Origin: Bacillus sp. T33-2
GTDB lineage: Bacteria; Bacillota; Bacilli; Bacillales; Cytobacillaceae
DNA: 64,000 bases
Direction of reading: 5' to 3'
Assembly: GCF_002860205.1 (NCBI RefSeq)
Contig: NZ_PGVB01000029.1
Location: forward strand, 62,001 to 126,000
Part shown: piece by piece, positions 48,691 to 59,619 of the stretch
Position numbering within the stretch: the first letter of the stretch is position 1
Layout of the letters: every line of letters begins with the position of its first letter
Notes under the pieces: model-generated
Databases searched by the model: none
Told to the model about the DNA's origin: nothing
Seen by the model: only the letters and a program-made list of their open reading frames with translations
Program-made: the position numbers and the translations under genes

Positions 48691-49329
48691 TTGAAGGTGC
48701 CAGAACTGCAAAATTACATAGAAGGGCTTATCCCGCAAAGGTCCGTCCTGTTTCAGGAAATGGAGGAATACGCCCGGCTTGAAGGCGTTCCAATAATGGA
48801 ACCTGCTGGAATCGAAGCGATGCTGCAAATCCTCAGGATACAGCAGCCATCTGCCATTCTTGAAGTCGGAACCGCGATAGGCTATTCCGCCCTGAGGATG
48901 GCGGAAGCACTGCCAAAAACCAAAATCATTTCAATTGAAAAAGACGAAGACAGGCATGCGTTAGCTGTAAATTATATAGAAAAGGCCGGCAGACCATCAC
49001 AAATTACGCTTATTAAAGGTGATGCTCTTGAGACTGGCGAAGAGGTTGCCGGCCACGGGCCTTTCGAGACAATTTTTATTGATGCCGCTAAAGGCCAGTA
49101 CAAACGTTTTTTTGAAATATATTCCCGTCTCCTGAGCAGCACGGGCATCATCATTACTGACAATGTCCTTTTTAAAGGGCTTGTGTATGAACCGGTAATA
49201 GAAAACCGGCGCCTCCGCAGTCTCGCAAAGAAAATCGATGAATTCAACCACTGGCTGGCAAGCCATCCGGAGTTCGATACAGTGATTCTGCCGGTCGGCG
49301 ATGGGGTAGCGATTAGCAAAAAGAGGTGA
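48691..49329 (+). CDS. trmR: tRNA 5-hydroxyuridine methyltransferase TrmR (YrrM)
   Basis: 212-aa class I SAM methyltransferase of the COMT-like O-methyltransferase family. The SAM-binding motif is ILEVGTAIGYSALRMA, and the metal/substrate region is IFIDAAKGQYKRFF and IITDNVLFKGLV. B. subtilis YrrM methylates 5-hydroxyuridine at position 34 of tRNA to 5-methoxyuridine. Its substrate is made by the YrrN/YrrO proteins encoded immediately downstream, so the three form one pathway. Start TTG 48691 follows GAGGTGAGGG; an upstream in-frame ATG would run through the structured RNA. Confidence 0.92.
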   Translation: MKVPELQNYIEGLIPQRSVLFQEMEEYARLEGVPIMEPAGIEAMLQILRIQQPSAILEVGTAIGYSALRMAEALPKTKIISIEKDEDRHALAVNYIEKAGRPSQITLIKGDALETGEEVAGHGPFETIFIDAAKGQYKRFFEIYSRLLSSTGIIITDNVLFKGLVYEPVIENRRLRSLAKKIDEFNHWLASHPEFDTVILPVGDGVAISKKR

Positions 49330-49333
49330 AAAC

Positions 49334-50263
49334 ATGAAGAAACCTGAATTATTAGTGACACCCACTAGTGTGGATGATATTCTCCCCCTTGCTGAGGCGG
49401 GAGCTGATGCCTTCGTTGTTGGAGAACAAAATTTTGGCCTGCGCCTGGCCGGGGAATTCAAGAGGGAGGATGTAAAAACCGCAATTGAGCTGGCCCATTC
49501 GCGCGGAAAAAAGGTCTATGTTGCGATGAATGCGATTTTTCACAATGAAAAAGTCGGCCTGCTGGCTGATTATATATCCTTTTTAAATGAAGCAGGCGCC
49601 GATGCGATTATATTTGGGGATCCTGCTGTCCTTATGGCAGCACGGGAAACAGCCCCGGGCATCAAGCTCCACTGGAATACAGAAACGACAGCGACAAACT
49701 GGTACACATGCAATTACTGGGGGCGAAAAGGGGCGAAACGCGCTGTCCTGGCCAGGGAAATCAATATGGATGCAATCATTGAAATAAAGGAACAGGCTGA
49801 AGTGGAAATTGAAGTGCAGGTCCACGGCATGACAGCCATGTTCCAGTCGAAACGCTCCCTTCTTGGCAATTACTTTGAATATCAGGGCAAAGCGATGGAA
49901 GTGGAAAACAGGGCAAAAAATAAAAATATGTTTCTTCACGATAAAGAACGCGATAACAAATACCCAATTTTTCAGGATAACAACGGGACCCACATCATGA
50001 GCCCAAATGACATATGCATCATTGATGAGCTGCAAGAGATGGTGGATGCCGGGGTCGATTCTTTTAAAATCGATGGGATCCTCAAAAGCCCCGAGTATAT
50101 TGTGCCGGTCACTGAGCTGTACCGAAAGGCTATTGACCTCGCAAGTGAAAATCCGGAACAATACGAAGAGGAAAAGGACAGCCTGCTTGAAGAGGCAGAA
50201 TCGATCCAGCCTGGAAACCGGCCGCTTGACACCGGATTTTTCTTTAAAGAAACGGTTTATTAA
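49334..50263 (+). CDS. yrrN: U32 family protein YrrN (TrhP1-type tRNA hydroxylation)
   Basis: 309-aa peptidase U32 family member. It shows KPELLVTPTSVDDILPLAEA, ADAFVVGEQNFGLRL, IKLHWNTETTATNW and FKIDGILKSPEYI. It lacks the cysteine cluster present in YrrO and is the shorter partner. In B. subtilis YrrN and YrrO are both needed for 5-hydroxyuridine formation at tRNA position 34 (TrhP1/TrhP2). Four bases separate it from trmR. Confidence 0.92.
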   Translation: MKKPELLVTPTSVDDILPLAEAGADAFVVGEQNFGLRLAGEFKREDVKTAIELAHSRGKKVYVAMNAIFHNEKVGLLADYISFLNEAGADAIIFGDPAVLMAARETAPGIKLHWNTETTATNWYTCNYWGRKGAKRAVLAREINMDAIIEIKEQAEVEIEVQVHGMTAMFQSKRSLLGNYFEYQGKAMEVENRAKNKNMFLHDKERDNKYPIFQDNNGTHIMSPNDICIIDELQEMVDAGVDSFKIDGILKSPEYIVPVTELYRKAIDLASENPEQYEEEKDSLLEEAESIQPGNRPLDTGFFFKETVY

Positions 50264-50389
50264 GGATTGTAAGGAATCTGTAATATTTTTATAAACGGTT
50301 GATTGCTATGGAATGCAAAGTACCTGTTGTACTACTTATAGAAACAATAATAATATGCCGAAGCATGACAGGAAAGGGAGGAAAGCAAC

Positions 50390-51664
50390 TTGACTGTAGT
50401 GAAAGAACCTATTTCACAAATAGTTGACGGAAAACGGGTCATCGTAAAAAAACCGGAATTGCTTGCGCCCGCCGGAAATCTCGAAAAGCTGAAAATTGCA
50501 GTGCGGTATGGTGCTGACGCCGTGTTCATCGGCGGACAGGAATACGGGCTCCGCTCAAATGCGGACAATTTTACCTTCGCCGAAATGAAGGAAGGCGTTG
50601 AATTCGCACAAAAATACGGTGCCAAAATTTATGTGACGACAAATATATTTGCCCACAACGAAAATATCGACGGCCTTGAAGATTATATTCTTGGCCTTCA
50701 GGAAACAGGCATTGCCGGAATCATCGTCTCCGACCCGCTTATTATAGAGACATGCCGACGCCTGGCACCGGAAATTGAGGTCCACCTCAGTACCCAGCAA
50801 TCACTGTCCAACTGGAAGGCCGTTCAATATTGGAAGGAAGAAGGCCTTGAACGAGTTGTTTTGGCGAGGGAAACAAGTGCCGAGGAAATCCGTGAAATAA
50901 AAGAAAAGGTTGACATTGAGGTAGAAACATTCATCCATGGGGCAATGTGCATTGCATATTCCGGGCGGTGCACACTGAGCAACCATATGACAGCACGTGA
51001 TTCGAACCGCGGTGGCTGCTGCCAGTCGTGCCGGTGGGACTATGATCTGTACGAGCTCAATGACGGTGAAGAATCACCTCTTTTCAGAGAAGGTGACAGC
51101 CCGTTTGCGATGAGCCCGAAAGACCTGAAGCTGATAGAATCGATTCCGCGCATGATTGAACTGGGGATAGACAGCCTTAAAATAGAAGGCCGCATGAAAT
51201 CAATTCATTATGTCGCAACAGTCGTCAGTGTCTACCGTAAAGTAATCGATGCCTATTGTGCAGATCCCGACAACTTCCTGATCCAGCGCGAGTGGCTGGA
51301 GGAGCTTGATAAATGTGCGATTCGGGAATCCGCCCCTGCTTTTTTTGAAGGAGTTCCCGGGTATAAAGAGCAAATGTTTGGAAACCATAGCAAGAAGACC
51401 AAGTCAGATTTTGCCGGAATGGTGCTTGGCTATGATCCTGAAACAAAAATCGTCACACTTCAGCAGCGCAACCATTTCAAACCTGGAGAAGAAGTCGAAT
51501 TTTTTGGCCCCGACATTAAAAACTTTACCTATACCATCGAAAAGATTTGGGACGAAGCGGGAAATGAACTGGACGCTGCACGCCATCCACTTCAAATTGT
51601 GAAATTTATTATGGACAAGCCCGTGTCTCCTTACAACATGATGCGGAAGGAGAGTCTAAGATGA
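50390..51664 (+). CDS. yrrO: U32 family protein YrrO (TrhP2-type tRNA hydroxylation)
   Basis: 424-aa U32 family protein, starting at TTG 50390 after AAAGGGAGG. The signature is [20 protein letters not shown] and [16 protein letters not shown]. Four cysteines in [11 protein letters not shown] and GGCCQSCRW fit the iron-sulfur cluster of TrhP-type enzymes. A C-terminal beta domain (about 340-420) follows. It partners YrrN in hydroxylating U34. Its stop overlaps the udk start (ATGA). Confidence 0.93.
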   Translation: MTVVKEPISQIVDGKRVIVKKPELLAPAGNLEKLKIAVRYGADAVFIGGQEYGLRSNADNFTFAEMKEGVEFAQKYGAKIYVTTNIFAHNENIDGLEDYILGLQETGIAGIIVSDPLIIETCRRLAPEIEVHLSTQQSLSNWKAVQYWKEEGLERVVLARETSAEEIREIKEKVDIEVETFIHGAMCIAYSGRCTLSNHMTARDSNRGGCCQSCRWDYDLYELNDGEESPLFREGDSPFAMSPKDLKLIESIPRMIELGIDSLKIEGRMKSIHYVATVVSVYRKVIDAYCADPDNFLIQREWLEELDKCAIRESAPAFFEGVPGYKEQMFGNHSKKTKSDFAGMVLGYDPETKIVTLQQRNHFKPGEEVEFFGPDIKNFTYTIEKIWDEAGNELDAARHPLQIVKFIMDKPVSPYNMMRKESLR

Positions 51665-52296
51665 GACGAAAACCTGTAGTAATAGGTGTAGCCGGCGGGT
51701 CCGGTTCAGGAAAAACGAGTGTTACGAAGGCAATATACGATAGTTTTACAGGCCACTCCATCTTGATGATCGAGCAGGATTATTATTATAAGGACCAGAG
51801 CCATCTCCCTATGGAAGAACGGCTTAAAACAAATTATGACCATCCGCTAGCTTTTGATAATGATCTGCTGATCGCCCATATCAAAAAGCTTTTGGATTAT
51901 GAAATGATCGAAAAGCCTGTATATGATTATTCCATCCATACACGTTCAAGAGAAATCATCCCGGTGGAACCAAAAGATGTCATCATCCTTGAAGGAATCC
52001 TCGTTCTAGAGGACGAGAGGCTGCGGGATTTAATGGACATTAAGCTTTATGTGGATACTGATGCTGATTTGCGGATTATCCGGAGGCTGCTGCGTGACAT
52101 AAAGGAGCGCGGTCGGTCGATGGATTCCGTAATCGAGCAATATGTCACTGTAGTGAGGCCAATGCACAACCAGTTTATCGAGCCGACAAAACGCTATGCG
52201 GACATAATCATCCCTGAAGGCGGCCAGAACCATGTTGCAATTGACCTTATGGTAACAAAAATTCAAACAATTCTTGAACAAAAAGCATTTTTGTGA
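51661..52296 (+). CDS. udk: Uridine kinase
   Basis: Phosphorylates uridine and cytidine in pyrimidine salvage. The protein has 211 aa, with P-loop [13 protein letters not shown], the substrate segments [13 protein letters not shown] and [13 protein letters not shown], and the lid [20 protein letters not shown]. The ATG overlaps the yrrO stop by four bases, indicating coupled translation. Confidence 0.96.
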   Translation: MRRKPVVIGVAGGSGSGKTSVTKAIYDSFTGHSILMIEQDYYYKDQSHLPMEERLKTNYDHPLAFDNDLLIAHIKKLLDYEMIEKPVYDYSIHTRSREIIPVEPKDVIILEGILVLEDERLRDLMDIKLYVDTDADLRIIRRLLRDIKERGRSMDSVIEQYVTVVRPMHNQFIEPTKRYADIIIPEGGQNHVAIDLMVTKIQTILEQKAFL

Positions 52297-52318
52297 CACA
52301 ATAGCATAAATAAAGATC

Positions 52319-52382
52319 GCGGAACAGCCTGTGAATTGTAAATAATACGTAATATTATTTACAGTGGTTCCGCCGATTTTTA
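52319..52382 (+). terminator. Two-tier hairpin after udk
   Basis: GCGGAAC (52319-52325) pairs with GTTCCGC (52367-52373), and inside it TGTAAATAATA (52337-52347) pairs with TATTATTTACA (52353-52363). GATTTTT follows. It probably terminates the trmR-udk unit, but it is much larger than needed. The remaining ~190 bases to greA show no gene. Confidence 0.7.
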
Positions 52383-52570
52383 ATGTATATTTTACATGTG
52401 CTTTGTTAAGAGGCATGCTGAACAGGAGCATAAAAGTTCAAAAGGACTCTTTAATGCGCGGCCTGGAAGGGACGCGCTCCTATTATTTGCCCTTGCAAAA
52501 ACACTACATAGAAAGTATGGAGCACACATTCTAATCAGGGGATTGTGAACACTAGAAGGAGTGAATGATT

Positions 52571-53047
52571 TTGGCTGCAGAGAAAGTTTTTCCGATGACT
52601 CAGGCTGGAAAAGAAAAGTTGGAACAAGAACTGGAACATTTGAAAACGGTTAAGCGTAAAGAAGTTGTGGAACGAATTAAAATCGCGCGCAGCTTTGGCG
52701 ATCTCTCAGAAAACTCTGAGTATGATTCAGCTAAAGAAGAACAGGCTTTTGTTGAAGGGCGCATCACCACCTTAGAAAATATGATCCGCAATGCGAAAAT
52801 TATAGAAGAAGATGAACTGAGCAAAGATACTGTAACGCTTGGGCGTACAGTCACTTTCAAGGAGCTTCCCGACGGCGATGAAGAAACCTATTCGGTAGTA
52901 GGCAGCGCAGAGGCAGACCCTTTCGAAGGCAAAATCTCCAATGACTCCCCGATTGCAAAAAGCTTGATGGGCCGCAAAGTCGGAGATGAAGTGACCGTCC
53001 AGACACCAGGCGGCGAAATGAATGTCCGCATTACTTCAATCAAATAA
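52571..53047 (+). CDS. greA: Transcription elongation factor GreA
   Basis: Stimulates RNA cleavage by backtracked RNA polymerase. The protein has 158 aa: the N-terminal coiled coil ([40 protein letters not shown]) carries the acidic tip, and the C-terminal FKBP-like domain ([20 protein letters not shown]) is complete. Start TTG 52571 lies nine bases after GGAG; an ATG at 52565 is only three bases away. A terminator follows. Confidence 0.96.
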   Translation: MAAEKVFPMTQAGKEKLEQELEHLKTVKRKEVVERIKIARSFGDLSENSEYDSAKEEQAFVEGRITTLENMIRNAKIIEEDELSKDTVTLGRTVTFKELPDGDEETYSVVGSAEADPFEGKISNDSPIAKSLMGRKVGDEVTVQTPGGEMNVRITSIK

Positions 53048-53055
53048 TTCACGGG

Positions 53056-53083
53056 CCGTCCGCATCATATGCGGGCGGTTTTT
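53056..53083 (+). terminator. Terminator after greA
   Basis: CCGTCCGCAT (53056-53065) and ATGCGGGCGG (53069-53078) form a 10-bp stem (one G-T pair) with a 3-base loop, followed by TTTTT. Confidence 0.92.
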
Positions 53084-53131
53084 CTATTAGTTCTAGCTTT
53101 AATCCACGGTCAACCCGTTTGAAATGTCCGA

Positions 53132-53157
53132 ACCTCGTCAACACTTTTGACGAGGTG
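53132..53157 (+). promoter_or_regulatory. Hairpin burying the pbpI ribosome binding site
   Basis: ACCTCGTCAA (53132-53141) pairs perfectly with TTGACGAGGT (53147-53156) around CACTT. The pbpI Shine-Dalgarno GAGGTG (53152-53157) lies in the 3' arm, seven bases before the ATG. The tail is not T-rich enough for termination, and greA already has its own terminator. Confidence 0.65.
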
Positions 53158-53164
53158 TTTATTT

Positions 53165-54928
53165 ATGGCGAAAAAAAGAACCCTGTTATGGCTGTTTTTC
53201 TGCATAGCAATGATTTGCATCCTCATAGGGAGGTTGGTCCAGATTCAGCTTGTTGATTCTAAATCCTTTTCAAAACATAATATAAATCTCCTTGAGGAAA
53301 GTGTGAAGCAAAGGTCGCAGGAAATGATAGTCGATACTGGGCGCGGCAATTTCATTGACCGTAACGGAACTCCACTGACCTATGATAAAATCCCTGTGCT
53401 TATTCTGTTTCCTTTTCTAAAGAAAATTGAGTGGCCTTCACAGAAAATCGCACACATCATTGGCGTTTCAGAAACAAAATTATTAAAAGAAGTCGGGGAT
53501 TCAATAGAACCTTTCGCCTTTGGAGACCCGGATCCGGTAGTTCTATCCCCGGCAGAAGTGAATAAAATAAACAGCCTGAAAATTCCTGGTGTGTTCGCTG
53601 TGGAAAGGAAATACACCAAAAGTAAAAATCCGGCAGAGCAATTAATAGGCATTACCGGAGAAAACATATCTGTTTTAAACAAGCGCTACGGAGGAAAAAA
53701 ATTATCTTCGCAAACCCTGGTAGGATTATCGGGGCTCGAAGAAAGCTTTGATGAGTTCTTAGTCGGTGAGGGAAAGTCCAAGCTTGTTTACCACGTCGAC
53801 GGGGAGGGTGATCCCCTGTTTGGCATCAATGTAAAATATGTGGAGCCCGCCAATCCTTTTTATCCGGTAAATATCAAAACGACGCTGGACAAGCCTCTTC
53901 AGGAAATCGCGGAGAACCTCGCCGACAAGCATGGCATCAAAAAAGGGGGACTCATACTGCTAGATATTGAATCAAGCAGCATCCTGGCGATGGTATCGAG
54001 ACCCAATATCAATCATAAAGACCCTTTTTCTGATTCGGGCATAAACAATTTAATGCTTAAACAGCATATTATCGGTTCCGTTTTTAAAACGGTTGTGGCC
54101 GCTGCTGCAATTGATTATCAGCTTGATGATAAAGGCCGGATTTTTGACTGCAGCAAAAAAATCAATGGGCAGCCGGACAGTAAATACGACCATGGCATGC
54201 TAAATTTTACAGACAGCTTTGCGCGCAGCTGCAACAGGACTTTTGGAGAATTGGCCACGGAACTGACAAATACGAATCCGTATATTCTTGACCAGTACTC
54301 ACAGAAGATGTCACTTACCGGCCCGTCTGGATGGCAGGGGAACGTTTACCATCTGGAAGGTTTTAAACAGCTTGCCGATGAAGAAAAAGGAAGGATTTTC
54401 CTGAATGATCACGACCGTAAAGACGATAATTTTGCGGCGTTGTCAGGAATTGGACAGCATGAGGTGAGAGCCACTCCACTGGGCGTGGCCAATATGATGG
54501 CAACGATAGCAAGGGGTGGCAGGACAGAGATGGTAAAAGCGGTTTCATCCATCGATTATCAGAACGGTACAACCCTTTTGGATTTCGAACAAAAGGCGAT
54601 CAAGGGAGAGACTCTTGCCCCATATACAGTGATGAAGCTGCAGCAGCTTTTGAGGGAGGTTGTTGTGAATGAGCATGGAACCGGCCGGTGGTTCAAGGAG
54701 CTCCCATATGAAACAGCAGGCAAATCAGGAACAGCAGAAACAGGGATATATGTGGATGGAAAACAGCTGCACAATAAATGGTTCGCCGGTTATTTTCCAT
54801 TCCAGAATCCGAAATACGCCCTTGTAACAGTGAACCTGGGAGTATTCGAGGATGAAGGTGCTGTCAATCCCCTTTTTGCCGATATGGTACAGGAGATTTA
54901 TGATTACAATCTGGAAAAAACAGAATAA
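53165..54928 (+). CDS. pbpI: Class B penicillin-binding protein PbpI (YrrR)
   Basis: 587-aa peptidoglycan transpeptidase. It has an N-terminal anchor helix (LLWLFFCIAMICILIGRLVQ), a PBP dimerisation domain starting RGNFIDRNGTPLTYD, and a transpeptidase domain with the active-site serine in IGSVFKTVVAAAA, SCN in FARSCNRTFGEL, and KSGTAE as the KTG box. In B. subtilis PbpI is linked to the forespore/sporulation set and is similar to SpoVD. ATG 53165 follows GAGGTG, which lies in a hairpin. Confidence 0.92.
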   Translation: MAKKRTLLWLFFCIAMICILIGRLVQIQLVDSKSFSKHNINLLEESVKQRSQEMIVDTGRGNFIDRNGTPLTYDKIPVLILFPFLKKIEWPSQKIAHIIGVSETKLLKEVGDSIEPFAFGDPDPVVLSPAEVNKINSLKIPGVFAVERKYTKSKNPAEQLIGITGENISVLNKRYGGKKLSSQTLVGLSGLEESFDEFLVGEGKSKLVYHVDGEGDPLFGINVKYVEPANPFYPVNIKTTLDKPLQEIAENLADKHGIKKGGLILLDIESSSILAMVSRPNINHKDPFSDSGINNLMLKQHIIGSVFKTVVAAAAIDYQLDDKGRIFDCSKKINGQPDSKYDHGMLNFTDSFARSCNRTFGELATELTNTNPYILDQYSQKMSLTGPSGWQGNVYHLEGFKQLADEEKGRIFLNDHDRKDDNFAALSGIGQHEVRATPLGVANMMATIARGGRTEMVKAVSSIDYQNGTTLLDFEQKAIKGETLAPYTVMKLQQLLREVVVNEHGTGRWFKELPYETAGKSGTAETGIYVDGKQLHNKWFAGYFPFQNPKYALVTVNLGVFEDEGAVNPLFADMVQEIYDYNLEKTE

Positions 54929-55003
54929 GAAATAGCCAAAATCCTTCATGTTTGCATTAACTCATGGTAGAATGTTGACAGCCTTATATGGGAGGGGAAG
55001 AAA

Positions 55004-55729
55004 TTGAGAAACGATAACGAAAACCTGCATGGGGGTTCCCGTTCAAAAAGGCGGGCAAAACGAAGAAAAACCAACCTCGTCTTAAATAGCTTGATTGTAA
55101 TAGTGATTTTGCTTATTGTATTTGTGTCCATGAGAATTTTTTTTACCGGTGATGAAGGAGCGGCCGATAACAAAACGGCAGTCAGCGAAAATAAGAAAAC
55201 CGGAACAGAGAAGTCCGAATCGAAAAAGAAATCGGGTTCACAAAACAAAAAAAATAATGATGATAATACCGAGAATGGCCAGTCTGGTACTGACGGAGAA
55301 GATGTAGTGGAAACTGAGCCTTCTGATGAAACTGAATCAGGCGATGATAGCGAAAATAGTGAACCACCCAATGAAGGTGAGACTGCTGAACCAAGCGAGC
55401 CGGTTGTTACTGAGGGAGGAAGCGATCCCAATGTTAAGCGCACAATCGTCAACCCTGACTGGAAGCCAGTAGGCACTACCCAGACAGGCGAGCATGCAGC
55501 TGTCTATGATGAGAGCTCGGTTGACTGGCAGGAGATGCTCCAGGCCATCTCATATGCTTCCGGACTGGATAAAAATAATATGACTGTCTGGCGCCTGGGG
55601 AATAACGGCGGGCCGAACAGTGCAATTGGTACAGTGTCGCAGAAAGGTTCAGACCAGAAATACAGGGTTGCGATCGAATGGGTTGACGGACAGGGCTGGA
55701 AGCCGGTAAAAGTGGAGGAATTGCATTAA
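55004..55729 (+). CDS. yrrS: YrrS-like DUF1510 membrane-anchored protein
   Basis: 241-aa protein. An N-terminal basic stretch (SRSKRRAKRRKTN), one membrane helix (LVLNSLIVIVILLIVFVSM), a long acidic Ser/Glu/Asp-rich linker (about 50-145), and a C-terminal DUF1510 domain (VDWQEMLQAISYASGLDKNN and RVAIEWVDGQGWKPVKVEEL) follow. The function is unknown. It is next to pbpI in B. subtilis as well. Start TTG 55004 follows GGGAGGGG. Confidence 0.88.
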   Translation: MRNDNENLHGGSRSKRRAKRRKTNLVLNSLIVIVILLIVFVSMRIFFTGDEGAADNKTAVSENKKTGTEKSESKKKSGSQNKKNNDDNTENGQSGTDGEDVVETEPSDETESGDDSENSEPPNEGETAEPSEPVVTEGGSDPNVKRTIVNPDWKPVGTTQTGEHAAVYDESSVDWQEMLQAISYASGLDKNNMTVWRLGNNGGPNSAIGTVSQKGSDQKYRVAIEWVDGQGWKPVKVEELH

Positions 55730-55776
55730 TGCGGCAGATCTGAGACAAAACACAAGCGGGAAACCAGGTTCCCCGC

Positions 55777-55986
55777 TTATTTTTTTGCTTTAAAATGAAC
55801 GACAGCAGTGAAATAGGTTCTACCGTTTTCATCCGCATGCATTTGGTGCGATACAGAATGGACTGTCAGCAGGATAGCTTTGTTTATTTCGATCTGGCTA
55901 TTGATCTTTTTTTCAAGAGTTTTCAAATCAGGCGCCTCAAAGAATTCAACCTTGTCTTCAATCAAATCGAATTGTAAATTCATCAT
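55777..55986 (-). CDS. yrzA: DUF2536 protein (YrzA-like)
   Basis: 68-69 aa protein: NLQFDLIEDKVEFFEAPDLK followed by a helix and a beta strand segment ending TYFTAVVHFKAKK. It matches the DUF2536 family as I know it, whose function is unknown; yrzA lies at the same place in B. subtilis, between yrrS and yrrT. Minus-strand AAAGGAGC lies before two tandem ATG codons, and either may be used. Confidence 0.82.
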   Translation of the reverse strand: MMNLQFDLIEDKVEFFEAPDLKTLEKKINSQIEINKAILLTVHSVSHQMHADENGRTYFTAVVHFKAKK

Positions 55987-56102
55987 TCATGCTCCTTTCA
56001 AATCCTTTCGCTTTTCCATTTTATTTGGACTGGCCGGCCGAGAGCAAGTATTAATTGATTTCAGCCTGCCTGTTATGATAAATTTGGAACAAGTCATCTT
56101 TT

Positions 56103-56128
56103 AATTCATATTATGTTTATAGGAATTA
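56103..56128 (+). promoter_or_regulatory. Candidate CymR operator upstream of yrrT
   Basis: AATTC at 56103-56107 and ATAGGAATT at 56119-56127 resemble the two ends of the CymR box, whose right half is ATnGGAATT. The left half is a poor match to the consensus. CymR control of yrrT-mtnN-mccAB is established in B. subtilis. Confidence 0.35.
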
Positions 56129-56154
56129 TTAGTTTAAAACGGAGAGTGAACAAC

Positions 56155-56793
56155 ATGGGCAAAGAGTTTCTTGAGCTGTTTGAACAATGGGCTGACACTT
56201 ACGATGCTACGGTCGATGGCCATGACCCTGAATATAAAGACGTGTTTTTACATTATGAAAAGATCCTGAACGAAGTTGCAGAGCGTTCCTGGGGAAGAGT
56301 ACTGGAGTTCGGCCCGGGCACCGGCAACCTGACGAAAAAGCTTGTTGCAAGAGGCCTGCAAGTCACCGCTGTTGAACCCTCGCCTTCAATGAGAAACCTT
56401 GCCCGGAAAAAGCTTGGAAGCAGAGCAGCCATTCTCGACGGGGATTTCTTCAATTATCCCGAAGACCAGACTTTTGATACAATGGTCAGCACATATGCGT
56501 TCCACCATCTGACAGATGCGGAGAAAGAGCAGGCGGTTTCCGGCTATGGAAACCATGTTGCTTCCGGTGGTAAAATAGTGTTTGCCGACACGATGTATGA
56601 TTCCATCGAAGCATATGAAAAAGCGGTTGAAGACGCACTGTCAAAAGGCTACAAAAATCTAGCAGAGGATTTGCAGAGGGAATACTATACAACGATTCCA
56701 GTCTTAAAGGAAATGCTGGAGAAGAACGGATTCAGTTCAAGCTTTGAACGCTGCAACGATTTTGTATGGATCATGACAGGTGTGAAAAAGTAA
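56155..56793 (+). CDS. yrrT: SAM-dependent methyltransferase YrrT
   Basis: 212-aa class I methyltransferase. Motif I is [16 protein letters not shown], motif II region [15 protein letters not shown], and [14 protein letters not shown] follows. YrrT is the first gene of the methionine-to-cysteine operon; its substrate is unknown, but it would yield S-adenosylhomocysteine for MtnN. ATG 56155 follows CGGAGAGTG. The frame opens upstream at 56113 within the likely operator. Confidence 0.93.
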   Translation: MGKEFLELFEQWADTYDATVDGHDPEYKDVFLHYEKILNEVAERSWGRVLEFGPGTGNLTKKLVARGLQVTAVEPSPSMRNLARKKLGSRAAILDGDFFNYPEDQTFDTMVSTYAFHHLTDAEKEQAVSGYGNHVASGGKIVFADTMYDSIEAYEKAVEDALSKGYKNLAEDLQREYYTTIPVLKEMLEKNGFSSSFERCNDFVWIMTGVKK

Positions 56794-56812
56794 GGAAAGA
56801 GGTATATATTGC

Positions 56813-57517
56813 ATGAGAGTGGCTATTATCGGAGCAATGGAAGAAGAAGTGTCCATTTTGAGAGAAAAAATTGTGAACCAGAGCCAGGAATCAATTGCCG
56901 GCTGCGAATTTACGTCCGGCCACATAGACGGTACGGAAGTTGTGCTGCTGAGGTCTGGCATCGGCAAAGTAAATGCGGCGATGTCATCGGCTATTTTGCT
57001 TGAACGATTTAATCCCGACTACGTTATTAATACCGGGTCAGCTGGCGGGTTAAATCCTGATTTGAATGTGGGTGATGTGGTCATTTCTACAGAAGTCCGC
57101 CACCATGACGTCGATGTAACGGCTTTTGGCTATGAATACGGTCAGGTTCCCCAGCTTCCTGCGTCTTTTGTAGCTGACTCCCGTCTTGTGGAGATTGCCG
57201 AAAACAGCGCTAACGAAATCACCGGCATACAGACAGTCAAAGGGTTGATCACCACTGGGGACTCATTCATGAGCGATCCTGACAGGGTTGCTTACATCAA
57301 AACAAAATTTACCGGACTGCAGGCAGTGGAAATGGAAGCGGCCGCCATCGCACAGGTCGCTTACCAGTTCCAAAAGCCTTTTGTGGTGATCCGCTCTTTA
57401 TCTGACATTGCGGGAAAAGAATCCGACATTTCTTTTGACAAGTTTTTGGAAACAGCCGCTAAAAATTCCGCAGCACTTGTTTTAAAAATCGTTGCCTCAC
57501 TGAAAAAAGCCAATTAA
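56813..57517 (+). CDS. mtnN: 5'-methylthioadenosine/S-adenosylhomocysteine nucleosidase
   Basis: Hydrolyses SAH to S-ribosylhomocysteine and MTA to methylthioribose. The protein has 234 aa, beginning [20 protein letters not shown], with the family motifs [32 protein letters not shown] and the catalytic Asp in [12 protein letters not shown]. It is the second gene of the yrrT operon. Confidence 0.97.
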   Translation: MRVAIIGAMEEEVSILREKIVNQSQESIAGCEFTSGHIDGTEVVLLRSGIGKVNAAMSSAILLERFNPDYVINTGSAGGLNPDLNVGDVVISTEVRHHDVDVTAFGYEYGQVPQLPASFVADSRLVEIAENSANEITGIQTVKGLITTGDSFMSDPDRVAYIKTKFTGLQAVEMEAAAIAQVAYQFQKPFVVIRSLSDIAGKESDISFDKFLETAAKNSAALVLKIVASLKKAN

Positions 57518-57540
57518 AGATGATCGGTGGAGGGAAAAGT

Positions 57541-58464
57541 TTGCAAGTCTTTAAAAAAATCCATGAAATAATAGGGAATACGCCAATCGTGGAGATTTCC
57601 AGTTTTACATTGCCTGAAGGGGTCAGGCTGTATGCAAAGCTTGAATATATGAATCCGGGCGGCAGTGTGAAGGACAGGCTGGGACTGGAATTGCTTCGGG
57701 AAGCTTTACAAAGCGGCAAGCTGGCTCCGGGAGGGACCATCATCGAGCCCACTGCCGGCAATACCGGTATCGGCCTCGCACTAGCGGCAATCAATACTGG
57801 CATAAAGGTGATCCTCTGTGTACCGGAGAAGTTTAGCATCGAAAAGCAGGAGTTGATGAAGGCCCTCGGTGCAGAAATCGTCCATACACCGACGAGCGAG
57901 GGAATGGAAGGCGCGATCCAGAAGGCAAAGGAACTGCTCTGTGAAATTCCTGGATCATACTGCCCGCAGCAATTTGCGAATCCTGCCAACCCTGAGACAT
58001 ATTATAAAACGCTCGGCCCGGAATTATGGGAGCAAATGGACGGCAAAATTCATGTATTTGTTGCGGGTGCAGGCACAGGGGGCACCTTCATGGGCACGGC
58101 CCGCTACTTGAAGGAACAGAAACCGGGCATAAAAACGGTCATCGTTGAGCCTGAAGGATCGATTCTTGGCGGCGGGGAACCGGGTCCACATAAAACCGAG
58201 GGAATCGGGATGGAATTTTTGCCCGGCTATATGGATCCTGCTTATTTTGACAGTATCCACACGGTTGCGGATGAAGCTGCTTTCCATCTGGTTAAAGAGG
58301 CTGCGGCCCGGGAAGGCCTTTTGGTCGGGAGCTCATCAGGAGCCGCACTGCATGCAGCACTGGAAGAAGCGAAAATAGCCAAAACGGGCACGAACATTTT
58401 GGTCGTGTTCCCGGATGGGAGCGAACGATATTTAAGTAAAAAGATTTATGAAGGTGGGATTTAA
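57541..58464 (+). CDS. mccA: O-acetylserine-dependent cystathionine beta-synthase MccA
   Basis: 307-aa PLP enzyme of the CysK/CBS family that joins homocysteine with O-acetylserine (or serine) to form cystathionine, the first step of reverse transsulfuration. The PLP lysine is in NPGGSVKDRLGLELL, followed by EPTAGNTGIGLALAA and GAGTGGTFMGTARYLKE. Start TTG 57541 follows GGTGGAGGG. The next gene, mccB, begins immediately after the stop. Confidence 0.92.
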   Translation: MQVFKKIHEIIGNTPIVEISSFTLPEGVRLYAKLEYMNPGGSVKDRLGLELLREALQSGKLAPGGTIIEPTAGNTGIGLALAAINTGIKVILCVPEKFSIEKQELMKALGAEIVHTPTSEGMEGAIQKAKELLCEIPGSYCPQQFANPANPETYYKTLGPELWEQMDGKIHVFVAGAGTGGTFMGTARYLKEQKPGIKTVIVEPEGSILGGGEPGPHKTEGIGMEFLPGYMDPAYFDSIHTVADEAAFHLVKEAAAREGLLVGSSSGAALHAALEEAKIAKTGTNILVVFPDGSERYLSKKIYEGGI

Positions 58465-59601
<1,137 letters not shown>

Positions 59602-59619
59602 CAACCCACAAACCAGAAA

